A DNA stretch of 5,488 nucleotides from Microbacteriaceae bacterium. Its GTDB lineage: Bacteria; Actinomycetota; Actinomycetes; Actinomycetales; Microbacteriaceae. A program made the position numbers and the translations under genes. The first letter of the stretch is position 1. Every line of letters starts with the position of its first letter. Shown piece by piece: positions 1-5,116 of this stretch. The notes beneath the pieces were generated by a model. That model was given only the letters and a program-made list of their open reading frames with translations, was not told where the DNA came from and made no database searches. The DNA is taken from NCBI GenBank assembly GCA_009925875.1, contig RFQD01000095.1, positions 1 to 5,488 on the forward strand. Reading direction: 5' to 3'.

Positions 1-858
1 GATGAGCTTCCCGAAGAGCGTCGCGCCTACTGGATCGAGCGCATTGACGAAGCGGAGAGTGCCACGCCGGCGCACTTCAGTTCCGATAACGGGTGGGTCG
101 TTTCTGCGTTTCGCGCAGCCTGGTCGGCCGTGCATCATTCGATCACCGAACTCGGTCGCATTGACGTCGTGGATGCCCTCGAACGTGCCGTTCGTGGTGG
201 AAACGATACCGACACCGTGGCTGCCATCGCGGGTTCGCTCATTGGCGCCGCCGCCGGGGCGGCCGTGTTCCCCGCTCGTTGGCGCACTATCTTGCACGGC
301 TGGTCAATTGAGTCTGAGCGTGAGCTCATCGCGCTCGCACTCGCGAATGCTGAGCCGACGCGGACTCGCGAGGACCGCTGGCCGCTAGCGACGCACCTGT
401 CTGCGAAACCCTTGGGCACGCTCGCCCGTCACCCCCACGATGACGGCGTGTGGCTCGGATCGATGGACATCCTGGACAATCTTCCTCCCGATGTGACGGC
501 GGTGGTGTCTATTTGTCGCACGGGAACGCAACAGGTTCCCACGCAGAATTCGGCCGTCACGCGACGAGTTGAGTTCTGGCTCGTCGACGACATCGACGCC
601 AACGTCGATGCAACGACCGTCGTGGTGGATGCCGCCGATACGGTCGCGACGTTGCGATCCGAGGGTCACGTCGTGTTTTTGCACTGTGTTGCGGCCCACT
701 CGCGAACCCCCACGATTGCGGCCGCTTATTCTGCCCGGCATCTCGGGCACGACTGCATGACCGCACACGAAGAGATTCGTGCCGTTCTCCCGCAGCACAG
801 TGCCTGGCGCAACCCCGACTTCATCGCACTCTTGGAGCGGCTGCCACAGAAATCGTGA
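1..858 (+). CDS. ADP-ribosylglycohydrolase-dual-specificity phosphatase fusion (5' truncated by window edge)
   Basis: The frame is open from base 1 to the TGA at 856-858, giving 285 visible residues; the start lies outside the window. Fragment residues 1 to about 115 match the end of the ARH/DraG ADP-ribosylglycohydrolase fold. They carry an NGWVVSAFRAAW-type helix (about 30-41) and the metal-site signature GGNDTDT (66-72, with D69 and D71 the usual Mg-binding acids), followed by AAIAGSLIGA and a PARW..LHGW ending. Residues about 147-285 form a cysteine phosphatase of the DSP class. HCVAAHSRT supplies the C-x5-R loop (C229, R235), and D196 or D197 in the WLVDD loop is the likely general acid. 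The family removes ADP-ribose from proteins, nucleic acids or small molecules; the fused phosphatase suggests a phosphorylated ADP-ribose product or coupled removal of two groups. That substrate is inferred. It is probably cytosolic, since no membrane segment is visible. The next gene follows after 91 bp on the same strand. Confidence 0.88.
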   Translation, partial: DELPEERRAYWIERIDEAESATPAHFSSDNGWVVSAFRAAWSAVHHSITELGRIDVVDALERAVRGGNDTDTVAAIAGSLIGAAAGAAVFPARWRTILHGWSIESERELIALALANAEPTRTREDRWPLATHLSAKPLGTLARHPHDDGVWLGSMDILDNLPPDVTAVVSICRTGTQQVPTQNSAVTRRVEFWLVDDIDANVDATTVVVDAADTVATLRSEGHVVFLHCVAAHSRTPTIAAAYSARHLGHDCMTAHEEIRAVLPQHSAWRNPDFIALLERLPQKS

Positions 859-940
859 CCTCCGGCGTGCGATGTCAGTGGGTGCCTGTATCGTCATCCA
901 ACTGCCCACAAGGCGACTCGTTCTCAACAGCCAACCGATT

Positions 941-946
941 GGAGAA
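941..946 (+). promoter_or_regulatory. Ribosome binding site deciding the deacylase start
   Basis: GGAGAA lies 5 nt (counted after GGAG) before the ATG at 950. The deacylase frame stays open further upstream and includes another ATG at 872. That ATG has no purine-rich ribosome binding site, and the extra 26 residues do not look like part of the deacetylase fold. The 950 start is therefore preferred. Confidence 0.75.
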
Positions 947-949
947 ATC

Positions 950-1990
950 ATGAACAACATCACCTCGGTGCCACCGACACCCTCCGCGTCATCCGCGGTC
1001 ATTCGGGAGCGCATCGCCGCAATCGGTCAGCTGGGTATCGCGTACTCCGACGACTATCTCGTGTGGCAACTCGGCGACGGCGATGGCTCGCATCCGACGA
1101 ACCCGATGCGGGCTCAGCTTGCGACAAGTCTGCTCGTCGCGGAACTGCCCCACGCGGCGAGCGTTGAAGACCCGACATCCGTCGATCGCCACCTCGTGAG
1201 AGCCGCGATTGAATCGGTGCACGACCTCGATTTTGTTTCTCGAGTCATCGACGACGGGATTGACGTTGCGTGGACTGGTCGACGAACCGAGATGGGGCAG
1301 ACGGCCATGACCATGTTTGCGGGCACGATGCTTCTGACTCATGCCATGATTGCGCGAAACATCACCGTAGGCTTCAACCCGCAGGGCGCCAAACACCACG
1401 CATCATCGACTGGCTCGAGCGGATTCTGTGTCTTCAACGACATGGCCTGGGCTGCACTCGAATTCGCCACGGCTGGTCTTCGCCCCCTGTATCTCGACTG
1501 GGATATTCATGCCGGCGACGGCACGCAGTCCCTGCTGTTCGACACAGAAATCCCGACGTTGAGCATTCACAACGGCGCCGCCTTTCCTTTCGACGGCATG
1601 ACGCGTGACCTCACACGAGCGGGAACTCGTCACACACGGCACCACGAGGCGAACCACGCGTTCAATTGGTGCATCGAAGACACGGATGGAGATGACGCCT
1701 TTGCGTGGGCGATCGGTGAGGCGATGTCGGTCATCGATGACTATCGTCCGGATGTCATTCTGGTGGCCGCCGGTGCCGATGGCATGGGTGGCGCTAATGA
1801 CCTCGGCATGCGCAACGAGTACAGCTACTCGGGATTCCAGCACGCGGCCCTTGCGGTCGCTGAGGCGGCCACGCGATGGAGCAACGGTCGCGTATTGATT
1901 GGGGGAGCGGGCGGCTATCAACCGCTCACACATACCCCGCGCGTGTGGGCGAACGTCGTCGAAACCGTGTATCTGGAGGTGAATCGATGA
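950..1990 (+). CDS. Histone-deacetylase-family zinc-dependent deacylase (class I / AcuC-like)
   Basis: This 346-residue protein is a full-length arginase-fold deacetylase of the HDAC/AcuC/acetylpolyamine-amidohydrolase superfamily, which hydrolyses N-acyl groups from lysines or small amines using Zn. All hallmarks are visible in order: HPTNPMR (48-54); the catalytic His pair in GAKHHAS (H149, H150); GFCVFND (159-164); the metal site YLDWDIHAGDG (D183, with Zn ligands D185 and H187); AAGADGMGG (third ligand D277); and GGAGGY with the transition-state tyrosine Y323. The protein is therefore predicted to be active. No signal peptide or membrane segment is seen, so it is probably cytosolic. The ATG at 950 has a good ribosome binding site. 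Its TGA overlaps the next ATG (ATGA), so translation is probably coupled to the 49-residue gene. The upstream ADP-ribosylglycohydrolase-phosphatase suggests an ADP-ribose-linked substrate such as an acyl-ADP-ribose, but an ordinary protein or polyamine deacetylase cannot be excluded. Confidence 0.9.
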   Translation: MNNITSVPPTPSASSAVIRERIAAIGQLGIAYSDDYLVWQLGDGDGSHPTNPMRAQLATSLLVAELPHAASVEDPTSVDRHLVRAAIESVHDLDFVSRVIDDGIDVAWTGRRTEMGQTAMTMFAGTMLLTHAMIARNITVGFNPQGAKHHASSTGSSGFCVFNDMAWAALEFATAGLRPLYLDWDIHAGDGTQSLLFDTEIPTLSIHNGAAFPFDGMTRDLTRAGTRHTRHHEANHAFNWCIEDTDGDDAFAWAIGEAMSVIDDYRPDVILVAAGADGMGGANDLGMRNEYSYSGFQHAALAVAEAATRWSNGRVLIGGAGGYQPLTHTPRVWANVVETVYLEVNR

Positions 1991-2136
1991 GTGAGCTGGA
2001 CGGCCCCGAGTCGGGAAGCATTCTGCGCGATATCGACCTCATTCGGATTTACCGAATCAACCACAATCTTGCGCCCGATCATCCGTTTTGGACGAACGAG
2101 CGCATCCTCCTCGCAATTCACATAGGAATGGAGTAA
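1987..2136 (+). CDS. Small protein of unknown function (49 aa) inside the deacylase-phosphatase operon
   Basis: The ATG at 1987 overlaps the deacylase stop by 4 nt and has a strong GGAGG at 1975-1979, spaced 7 nt. The frame ends with TAA at 2134-2136, only 4 nt before the next ATG. This tight packing with its own ribosome binding site supports a real small gene. The product is soluble-looking, with an acidic N-terminus, a charged and hydrophobic middle (RDIDLIRIYRINHN, about residues 15-28) and a PDHPFW..ERILLAIHIG ending that could form an amphipathic helix. No cysteine, zinc knuckle, signal peptide or membrane segment is visible, and I do not recognise the family. The position suggests a partner or regulatory subunit of the deacylase or of the following phosphatase. 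An in-frame ATG further upstream at 1876 lies inside the deacylase gene and is not preferred. Confidence 0.75.
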   Translation: MSELDGPESGSILRDIDLIRIYRINHNLAPDHPFWTNERILLAIHIGME

Positions 2137-2140
2137 ACAC

Positions 2141-2659
2141 ATGAACGACAAATCCCCCACCTGGGACGCCTCACGTGAGGCACGCGAAGAACTCTGGTCG
2201 GAAATCGTGCCCGGTCTCTGGCAGGGCGGCACCGATTGGGACGATGTGGTGTGGAACACCACTCGGGAACCGAGTGCAATCACGTCGGCAGAGTTCGATC
2301 TCGTGGCGACGCTCTACGCGGATGCTAACCCGGTCGATTGGTTCGTCGAGGAGATTCGTCTCGGGATTCTCGACGGTGCCATTGACAACGTCGATCTGGA
2401 TCGCGTGATTCGCGTGGTTCATCGAGTTCACGCAGCTTGGAAATCCGGTGATCGCGTTCTGGTTCGTTGCCAAGCCGGATGGAATCGGTCGGGTCTGGTG
2501 ACCGCGCTCGTGCTGATTCGCGACGGGATGGATCCCCACGAGGCAATTGAGCTCATTCGTGAGCGACGGAGCAGCTCCGCCCTGTGCAATCGTGAGTTCG
2601 TCTCCTGGCTGCTCATGCACGGCGATGATGCCGTGCGCGAGCTGACGCCCACCAGTTAA
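2141..2659 (+). CDS. Dual-specificity-type protein phosphatase family protein
   Basis: This is a complete 172-residue cysteine phosphatase. The signature VRCQAGWNRSG gives the P-loop C-x5-R (C110, R116). The His that usually precedes the cysteine is replaced by Arg (R109), while the Gly and the Ser after the Arg are kept. EIVPGLWQGG near residues 21-30 is the typical DSP strand 1. A likely general acid is D78 or D82 in GILDGAID. The C-terminal helices (DPHEAIELIRERR, about 131-143) are typical of the fold. DSP-type enzymes hydrolyse phosphotyrosine or phosphoserine, but bacterial stand-alone members also act on phosphorylated RNA ends, inositol phosphates or nucleotides. The start has GGAG at 2130-2133, 7 nt away, and lies 4 nt after the 49-residue gene, so it is the last gene of the operon. 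The stop shares a TTAA with the convergent methyltransferase. Sequence and length differ from the phosphatase domain of the first gene, so the two are not a recent duplication. Confidence 0.88.
   Translation: MNDKSPTWDASREAREELWSEIVPGLWQGGTDWDDVVWNTTREPSAITSAEFDLVATLYADANPVDWFVEEIRLGILDGAIDNVDLDRVIRVVHRVHAAWKSGDRVLVRCQAGWNRSGLVTALVLIRDGMDPHEAIELIRERRSSSALCNREFVSWLLMHGDDAVRELTPTS
2656..2659. other. Shared bidirectional stop (TTAA) of convergent genes
   Basis: The palindrome TTAA serves as TAA for the phosphatase on the + strand (2657-2659) and as TAA for the methyltransferase on the - strand (2656-2658). The two convergent genes therefore overlap by 4 bp. No intergenic space exists for a dedicated terminator, so the transcripts probably overlap at their 3' ends. 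Confidence 0.9.
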
Positions 2660-3276
2660 TTCGCTCGCACTTCGATGACGCGGAAACCCTTGTAGTGATC
2701 GCCTTTGGTCACCACGTGGGTTTCCGCGAACGTCGTTAACATCCAGCTGTAGAGCGAATCCGCGCCGAGGTGTTTGGCCACAACAAAGTACCCCTCGCCT
2801 CCGGGAGTGAGGCGCGGCATCCACCTTTCGAGCATCGCGTGGAGCTCGGCTTTTCCCACCCGAATGGGGGGATTAGACCAAATTGTCGTAAACATCACAT
2901 CGTCCGGCACGGCGTCGGGCGTCGACGTTCGAACGTTGGTCAGACCGGCCCGTTCGCAATTGCGTCGTGTGAGCTCGAGTGCGCGCTCATTGACATCCAC
3001 CGCCCAGACGGTGGCGTGAGGAGCATCCAGCGCCATCGTGAGAGCGAGGGGACCCCACCCGCAGCCGAGGTCGAGCATGTTGCCTGTGGCATCAGGGAGC
3101 TCGGGCACGATACGCAACAGTGCCTCGGTTCCGGCATCAACATGGTCGGGCGAAAACACGCTGCCCGCGGTGAATACGGTGAGCGCGTGACCGGCGAGCT
3201 CAATGGCGATCTCTCGTGTGACAAAGTCGCCCGCCGGAGCGGGGGAGAAATAGTGCTCAACCGGTTCGCGCGACAC
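2656..3276 (-). CDS. Class I SAM-dependent methyltransferase, RsmC-like (probable rRNA guanine-N2 methyltransferase)
   Basis: This 206-residue single-domain Rossmann methyltransferase belongs to the methyltransferase-small (MTS) group. Motif I is LDLGCGWGPLAL (about 68-79). The acidic residue that binds the SAM ribose is in AVDVNERAL (D94), and the catalytic motif IV is SNPPIRVG (134-141). The NPPI form and the HYFSPAP opening with the later GSVFSPDHVD stretch (39-47) are typical of RsmC-like enzymes that methylate guanine N2 in 16S rRNA. Compared with E. coli RsmC it lacks the N-terminal duplicated domain, as is usual for actinobacterial members. The start is GTG at 3274-3276. It lies 3 nt after the stop of the upstream 109-residue gene in the same frame, with only a poorly spaced AGGA, so translation probably depends on coupling. 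The exact nucleotide target is inferred; a methyltransferase role is nearly certain. Confidence 0.85.
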   Translation of the reverse strand: MSREPVEHYFSPAPAGDFVTREIAIELAGHALTVFTAGSVFSPDHVDAGTEALLRIVPELPDATGNMLDLGCGWGPLALTMALDAPHATVWAVDVNERALELTRRNCERAGLTNVRTSTPDAVPDDVMFTTIWSNPPIRVGKAELHAMLERWMPRLTPGGEGYFVVAKHLGADSLYSWMLTTFAETHVVTKGDHYKGFRVIEVRAN

Positions 3277-3279
3277 GTC

Positions 3280-3609
3280 CTACAGACTACCGAGACGACC
3301 TCGACCACTGGCAACGAGGTGAGGCCCGCCGCAGACGCGAGGTTGAAACGGGCACTCGTCCATGATGAGTACGGCGTCCGTCAGGTGCGCATCGTAGGGC
3401 GCGGTGTCACCGGCTGCGACGCCGGCGTTGCGCACCGCTTCCGCGAGGGCTCGACCGCGCTCGACCGCGTCTGTGGCATCGCTGGTGAGGGGCTCGCCCC
3501 ACAGCCACTGCACGATGGCACCGTCTGCATCACCTCGGTGCACGTCGAGCGTGTAGCCGCATCCTGGCGTGGTCAGCACGTCGACGACGTGGTGTGAAAG
3601 TCCGGCCAA
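3280..3609 (-). CDS. Hypothetical protein (109 aa), upstream of the methyltransferase
   Basis: This frame has a strongly GC-biased third codon position and a soluble, acidic, protein-like composition, so it is probably a real gene; I do not recognise the family. Visible features are TPGCGYTLDV near residues 14-23, VQWLWGEPL near 33-41, an alpha-helical stretch DAVERGRALAEAVRNAGV (47-64), and DECPFQPRVCGGPHL (84-98). Three cysteines in all (17, 86, 92) could bind a metal or form disulfides. No membrane segment is seen. The start is TTG at 3607-3609 with AGGA 10 nt upstream; the next in-frame choice is GTG at codon 11. The TAG at 3280-3282 lies one codon before the methyltransferase GTG in the same frame, so the pair is almost certainly co-transcribed. 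A long frame on the opposite strand across this gene and the methyltransferase is taken as a shadow, because the methyltransferase motifs read on the - strand. Confidence 0.65.
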   Translation of the reverse strand: MAGLSHHVVDVLTTPGCGYTLDVHRGDADGAIVQWLWGEPLTSDATDAVERGRALAEAVRNAGVAAGDTAPYDAHLTDAVLIMDECPFQPRVCGGPHLVASGRGRLGSL

Positions 3610-3744
3610 CTCGTCACAATCCTATCTATCCCATGAATGTCCCCAAAGGAACCTATCGGATAGTAAGTGAACCGTGAGCGTCCGACACTCTCACTCGCGA
3701 CAAAAAGTGATGGAGCACACGAACGTGGGCCAAGACAGGCGAGA
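3610..3744. other. Intergenic region between the HTH regulator and the 109-residue gene
   Basis: This 135-bp gap carries the CTATC/GATAG cluster at its left. At 3676-3690 there is an interrupted inverted repeat, GAGCGTC-C-GACACTC, with one mismatch and partly extendable to GTGAG and CTCAC at 3674-3678 and 3690-3694. It could be the terminator of the HTH gene or an operator. There is no T-run after it in the HTH gene's direction, so a classical intrinsic terminator is not supported. I see no coding frame here. Confidence 0.45.
3619..3665 (-). promoter_or_regulatory. Candidate promoter/operator region of the 109-residue gene
   Basis: Reading the - strand, TACTAT (3660-3665) resembles a -10 box. 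It overlaps an 11-bp palindrome CTATC-C-GATAG (3653-3663). A further tandem CTATCTATC on the + strand (3622-3630) lies close to the gene start. The hexamer CCTATC occurs at 3621 and 3652, 31 bp or about three helical turns apart. No TTGACA-like -35 box is found at 16-18 bp spacing. This suggests a repressor or activator site over the promoter, but it is inferred from motif placement only. Confidence 0.4.
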
Positions 3745-3972
3745 CTAGAGAAGTTCGCGGATCTCTACCTTGAGCGCATCCGCAATCGAGTACACATTTG
3801 CCAGCGTGGGTGAATATCGAGAATTTTCGATGCGGTTAATTGTTTTACGATCCACGCCGGCTTCACGTGCAAGTTGTTCTTGCGTCAGGCCACGCGATTT
3901 GCGAAATTCGCGAATTCGCGAGCCGAACTCTTCGAGACGTTCGCCGTGTGCCGCACTGCGAGATAAAGCCAT
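3745..3972 (-). CDS. Small Cro/C1-type (XRE family) helix-turn-helix transcriptional regulator
   Basis: This 75-residue single-domain protein is almost all HTH_3/XRE domain (about residues 17-73). The helix-turn-helix is seen in LTQEQLAREAGVDRKTINRIE (29-49), followed by the family-typical SPTLANVYSIADALKV (54-69). It has no effector or protease domain, so it probably acts as a DNA-binding dimer. The ATG at 3970-3972 has AAGGA spaced 8 nt. It stands alone, with 219 bp upstream and 135 bp downstream, and is on the same strand as the genes on either side. A perfect inverted repeat in its leader (4006-4020) could be its own operator. Likely targets are its own gene and perhaps the downstream 109-residue/methyltransferase pair. 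No toxin partner is visible, so an antitoxin role is not supported. Confidence 0.9.
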   Translation of the reverse strand: MALSRSAAHGERLEEFGSRIREFRKSRGLTQEQLAREAGVDRKTINRIENSRYSPTLANVYSIADALKVEIRELL

Positions 3973-4005
3973 GAGGATTGTCCTTGTAGTTGTGGTGCGC
4001 GCCGC

Positions 4006-4020
4006 TGCTTTCTAAAAGCA
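4006..4020. promoter_or_regulatory. Candidate operator palindrome in the HTH regulator leader
   Basis: TGCTTT-CTA-AAAGCA is a perfect 6-bp inverted repeat with a 3-bp centre, a size suited to a dimeric XRE repressor. It lies 33 bp upstream of the regulator's ATG, where binding would block transcription. Autoregulation is inferred; a 6-bp repeat can arise by chance. Confidence 0.35.
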
Positions 4021-4151
4021 ACGCCAACTCGGTCAGGTTCCCCGCAAACCATTCCCCATAGGTTACGTCGAATGTCCGTGAAAAACATTCTGTTTTCTAC
4101 TTTTTGGCGAAAAAAGACCAGTAAAGAACCGTAACTGGGTCATATTTCACA

Positions 4152-4165
4152 GGCTGTTTTCAGCC
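4152..4165 (-). terminator. Weak candidate terminator hairpin after the anchored-protein gene
   Basis: GGCTG-TTTT-CAGCC forms a perfect 5-bp stem with a 4-nt loop, 26 nt past the stop of the anchored-protein gene on the - strand. No clear U-run follows (the - strand continues TGTGAAATATG), so termination would be inefficient or of another type. Confidence 0.3.
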
Positions 4166-4191
4166 GGACGGAAAATTGCAGGTCGGAAACG

Positions 4192-5079
4192 CTACTTGTT
4201 GTCGACACCCACGTGCAGGTTCCATGCACCATCGGAACTAACAACGAGCACGAGCGGTCCGGCGGGGAAGTCAACCTGCCCAGTCCAAAGTCCCGTCTGC
4301 GTGGTCACAACATTCGCGACGGGCTTGTTGCCGGCGTAGGTCGTGAGCGTGAATGCGCCGCTGGTGAGCGACTGAACAGTCATCGGTCCGGCCTCGCCAC
4401 CGTACAAGAGAACGTCATCCGAATTTCCCGCACCGATCTCCATGGATGCGCTGGCAATGGGCGCGAATTCGATGCTCCAGTTTCCACTCGACGTGATGAG
4501 GATGGTCGTCGGCGTCGAGCCGAGCTGTGATGTCAAACCGTACGCCACGGTGCCCTGGTAATCACCCATGACGTCAATGAGCGTGCTCATCGGCTTGCCG
4601 AACTGGTTGTAGACCTCGACCTGGAATTCCTGGTCATCGGCACCGTTATTGGTCACCGTGAGCAAAGCACCCTTGACGCCAACCGGAACGGCGACGTGCG
4701 AGTCACCCGTGCCGGCGGCCGTGAGCGGCGAGAAGGTGCCATACAGCGACGTGGCCCAGGCAACCGTGGGGTTCGTCGTCGGGCTGGGGCTCGGGCTGGG
4801 GCTCGACGATCCCGACGGCTTCGTCGTGGGACTCGGCGTCACAGTCGGCGTGGGTGACGGCGTCGGCGTCACAGTCGGCGTGGCCGTCGACGTGCGTGTC
4901 GGGCTCTGCGTGGGAGAAACGGTTGGCTTGGAGTCCGTCGGAGAAGGAGCGGGTGCGTTGTTGTTCGCAATGACGAGAACAATCACGACCGCAACAACGG
5001 CAATTCCCGCAATGATCGCGGTGACAATCCACGCCACGCGCGCGCTTCGCGAACCTCGGTCCGTAGAGTAATTCGACAT
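4192..5079 (-). CDS. Membrane-anchored extracellular protein with Ser/Thr/Pro-rich linker and beta-rich C-terminal domain
   Basis: This 295-residue protein has three parts. Residues 1-13 are a short positive cytoplasmic tail (R8, R11, R14 at its edge). Residues about 15-38 are one strongly hydrophobic helix (VAWIVTAIIAGIAVV and onward). Residues about 42-105 are a Pro/Ser/Thr-rich, probably cell-wall-spanning linker with TPTPSPTP and SPSPSPSP runs. Residues about 106-295 are beta-rich and contain TTILITSSGNWSIEF (191-205) and LVLVVSSDGAWNLHVG (276-291). The latter part, with GNSDDVLLY..GPMTV...GAFTL, resembles a beta-sandwich unit common in secreted actinobacterial proteins. The two W-containing strands hint at an internal duplication. 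No cysteine, LPXTG or lipobox is present. The ATG at 5077-5079 has GGGAG spaced 5 nt. The function is unknown; a surface or cell-wall binding role is inferred. It is divergent from hflX across 83 bp. Confidence 0.82.
   Translation of the reverse strand: MSNYSTDRGSRSARVAWIVTAIIAGIAVVAVVIVLVIANNNAPAPSPTDSKPTVSPTQSPTRTSTATPTVTPTPSPTPTVTPSPTTKPSGSSSPSPSPSPTTNPTVAWATSLYGTFSPLTAAGTGDSHVAVPVGVKGALLTVTNNGADDQEFQVEVYNQFGKPMSTLIDVMGDYQGTVAYGLTSQLGSTPTTILITSSGNWSIEFAPIASASMEIGAGNSDDVLLYGGEAGPMTVQSLTSGAFTLTTYAGNKPVANVVTTQTGLWTGQVDFPAGPLVLVVSSDGAWNLHVGVDNK
4781..4883. repeat. Tandem and near-tandem short repeats in the linker coding region
   Basis: A 12-bp unit GGGCTGGGGCTC is repeated exactly at 4781-4792 and 4793-4804; on the - strand it encodes SPSP units. 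A 21-bp segment beginning TCGGCGTCACAG occurs exactly at 4833-4853 and 4863-4883, a 30-bp period that encodes TPTVTPSP/TPTVTPTP-type units. These are minisatellite-like and could change copy number by slippage, altering linker length in frame. Confidence 0.85.
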
Positions 5080-5116
5080 TTCATCTCCCAGCCGGTGTAG
5101 AAAAAACTTTCACTTG

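Larger units (their letters stand above)
3973..4191. other. AT-rich intergenic region between the anchored protein and the HTH regulator
   Basis: This 219-bp gap is clearly richer in A and T than the surrounding genes, especially 4080-4160. It holds the 4006-4020 palindrome, a second inverted repeat GAATGT(n9)ACATTC at 4070-4090, an AT-only hairpin CTTTTT/AAAAAG at 4100-4116 and the hairpin at 4152-4165. No credible open frame or RNA gene is seen. It probably contains the regulator's promoter, although I could not fix a convincing -35/-10 pair. Confidence 0.5.

Noticed and set aside
879..909. GTGGG...CCCAC in the gap before the deacylase as a terminator or attenuator
   Set aside because: Only a 5-bp stem with a 21-nt loop and no U-run.
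779..949. Upstream extension of the deacylase frame, including an ATG at 872
   Set aside because: The extension overlaps the preceding gene and lacks a ribosome binding site; GGAGAA before the ATG at 950 is far better.
2770..3597. Long + strand open frame (275 codons) across the methyltransferase region
   Set aside because: It is antisense to the methyltransferase, whose DLGCGWG and NPPI motifs read clearly on the - strand, and its translation shows no recognisable domain.
3745..3972. XRE protein as antitoxin of a toxin-antitoxin pair
   Set aside because: The neighbours are an unrelated 109-aa protein 135 bp downstream and an anchored surface protein 219 bp upstream; no toxin-like gene is coupled to it.
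4070..4090. Inverted repeat GAATGT(n9)ACATTC
   Set aside because: A 6-bp arm with a 9-nt spacer is expected by chance about once every few hundred bases; nothing else supports it as a site.
4100..4116. CTTTTT/AAAAAG hairpin in the AT-rich gap as a terminator
   Set aside because: The stem is almost all A-T, with no GC-rich stem plus U-run; it is probably AT-rich promoter DNA.
4649..5071. + strand Gly/Val-rich open frame (140 codons)
   Set aside because: It is the antisense shadow of the Ser/Thr/Pro-rich linker; low-complexity codons commonly leave the opposite strand open.
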